Source of the DNA: Brasenia schreberi
Taxonomy: Eukaryota; Streptophyta; Magnoliopsida; Nymphaeales; Cabombaceae
Direction: 5' to 3'
Length of the DNA stretch: 64,000 bases
Assembly (NCBI GenBank): GCA_036023115.1
Contig: JAYKKT010000040.1
Location: forward strand, 3,932,501 to 3,996,500
Shown here: positions 63,269-64,000 of the stretch, piece after piece
Layout of the letters: each line of letters starts with the position of its first letter
Position numbering within the stretch: position 1 is the stretch's first letter
Notes under the pieces: model-generated
What the model was told of the DNA's origin: nothing
Databases searched by the model: none
The model's input: only the letters and a program-made list of their open reading frames with translations
Program-made: the position numbers and the translations under genes

Positions 63269-64000
63269 ATGACTGCGACCATCGACTCTCCATCGAATAT
63301 TCCGGCGACCACCTTGGGATTTCCCGGCGACGATACGCAATTACTCCTCCACCGCGGTCCCTTGTCCCAGATCGTCCGAGGGGATCAAGATTTCATTCCT
63401 GCAAATCCTTCCTCGCCTCCGGAACATGATCCGGATGGGTCTCCGCCAAAGCGGGTGTCAGAGACGGGCAACCTGATGCTCGTCGTCGGCAAACCTCCTG
63501 ACGAGGCTGGCGATGGCTCGCCGTCGGTGAAGAAGCAGGCCTGGAACAAGCCCTCCAATGGGCCGGGCTCGCCGGCAGAGGTGGGTCCCGTCATGGGTGC
63601 GGCATCGTGGCCGGCACTTTCCGAATCCGCGAGGGTTACTTCGAGATCGGCCGATTCACCGAAGCCTTTTGAGGACGGATCGACGGGTTCTCCGGTGGGT
63701 TTTTTCTTGATTCTCGATTGCATGCTTGGGAATTCTCGTTGGAATTTCTGTGATGAGTGGCTGTTTCATGTTTCTCTATTGTTGTTGATTTGTTCCATTA
63801 GGTTCTGGTAATGCCGCGATCAAAACTTTCTTTGATTACGATTCTTGGTGTTTCCATTATTCCTTTGTTGCTGTTATTGATTTCAATTAGACTTTGAAAT
63901 GCCACAATCTTTATAGGAAACCGCATGAACCTTTCTTTGGTGGGTATTTTCTCTTTTTCATGTTGGTGTTTATTTCCATTAGGCTGTTGTAGTGCCACAA
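63269..64000 (+). CDS. La-related protein 1 (LARP1-type), first exon, 5' part
   Basis: The ATG at 63269 opens 142 codons to a GT donor at 63695-63696 (phase 0); the rest of the window is intron 1 and the gene continues past the edge. The key stretch is KKQAWNKPSNG, then AEVGPVMGAASWPALSES. It is the conserved N-terminal block of plant LARP1 (1A/B/C), ahead of the La motif encoded further on. LARP1 proteins bind mRNA, including 5'TOP messages, and in plants act with XRN4 in heat-triggered mRNA decay in the cytoplasm. An in-frame upstream ATG at 63140 would add a hydrophobic stretch unlike LARP1, so 63269 is preferred. The La motif itself is not in the window, so the name rests on this block. 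Confidence 0.85.
63785..64000 (+). repeat. degenerate tandem repeats in LARP1 intron 1
   Basis: A motif of the form TTCCATTAGG.T.T..TAATGCCACAA recurs near 63795, 63885 and 63975, with a period of about 90 bp. Copies are diverged and the array runs off the right edge. Confidence 0.6.

Overview
This window is nuclear DNA of a flowering plant. The genes are split by GT-AG introns and belong to plant families: a CHX-type cation/proton exchanger, a DYW-class pentatricopeptide repeat (PPR) gene, a plant-type GPI-anchored aspartic protease and LARP1. Much of the intergenic and intronic DNA is decayed RTE-like LINEs, Ty1/copia LTR elements and (CT)n/(TA)n/(GA)n microsatellites. The species and lineage cannot be fixed from sequence alone. 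All gene models come from reading exons, splice sites and phases by eye, and family names rest on recognised motifs.

Layout. 1-1230: internally deleted LINE. 2028-6447 (+): intact four-exon CHX exchanger gene (846 aa). 7232-11024 (-): wrecked second CHX copy, tail to tail with the first and carrying a short LINE. 11144-16701 (+): PPR-DYW pseudogene broken by a frameshift, a LINE insertion, a 530-bp tandem duplication and a nonsense codon. 17878-35896 (-): an apparently intact mitochondrial translation initiation factor IF3 gene, eight exons and 669 aa spread over 18 kb. One 9.7-kb intron of this gene holds a copia element into which two LINEs have inserted, and one of those LINEs carries a 152-bp mini-LINE. 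36.4-40.1 kb: AT-rich and gene-free. 40138-43986 (-): intact ten-exon aspartic protease gene (522 aa). 44-47 kb: gene-free. 47011-48941 (+): small three-exon PREY/Trm112-like gene (92 aa) with a 595-bp foldback transposon in intron 2. 50377-56424 (+): decayed copia element with both LTRs. 57002-57299 (+): RING-H2 gene or fragment with a one-base frameshift. 57.3-60 kb: microsatellite-rich spacer. 60.05-62.2 kb (-): old LINE. 63269 to the edge (+): first exon of a LARP1-like gene.

How it fits together. The functional genes are independent single genes with no operon-like logic. Three loci (IF3, PREY-like, PPR-DYW) point to mitochondria or organelles, which I take as coincidence. The main story is how transposable elements shaped the genes: one LINE destroyed the PPR gene, others were tolerated inside introns of IF3 and the protease, and a MITE sits in the PREY-like intron. 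Several LINE insertions keep readable target-site duplications, so their order can be worked out. The most unusual items are the short LINE derivatives that keep both ends but lack the middle, and the intact IF3 reading frame threaded through nested retroelements.
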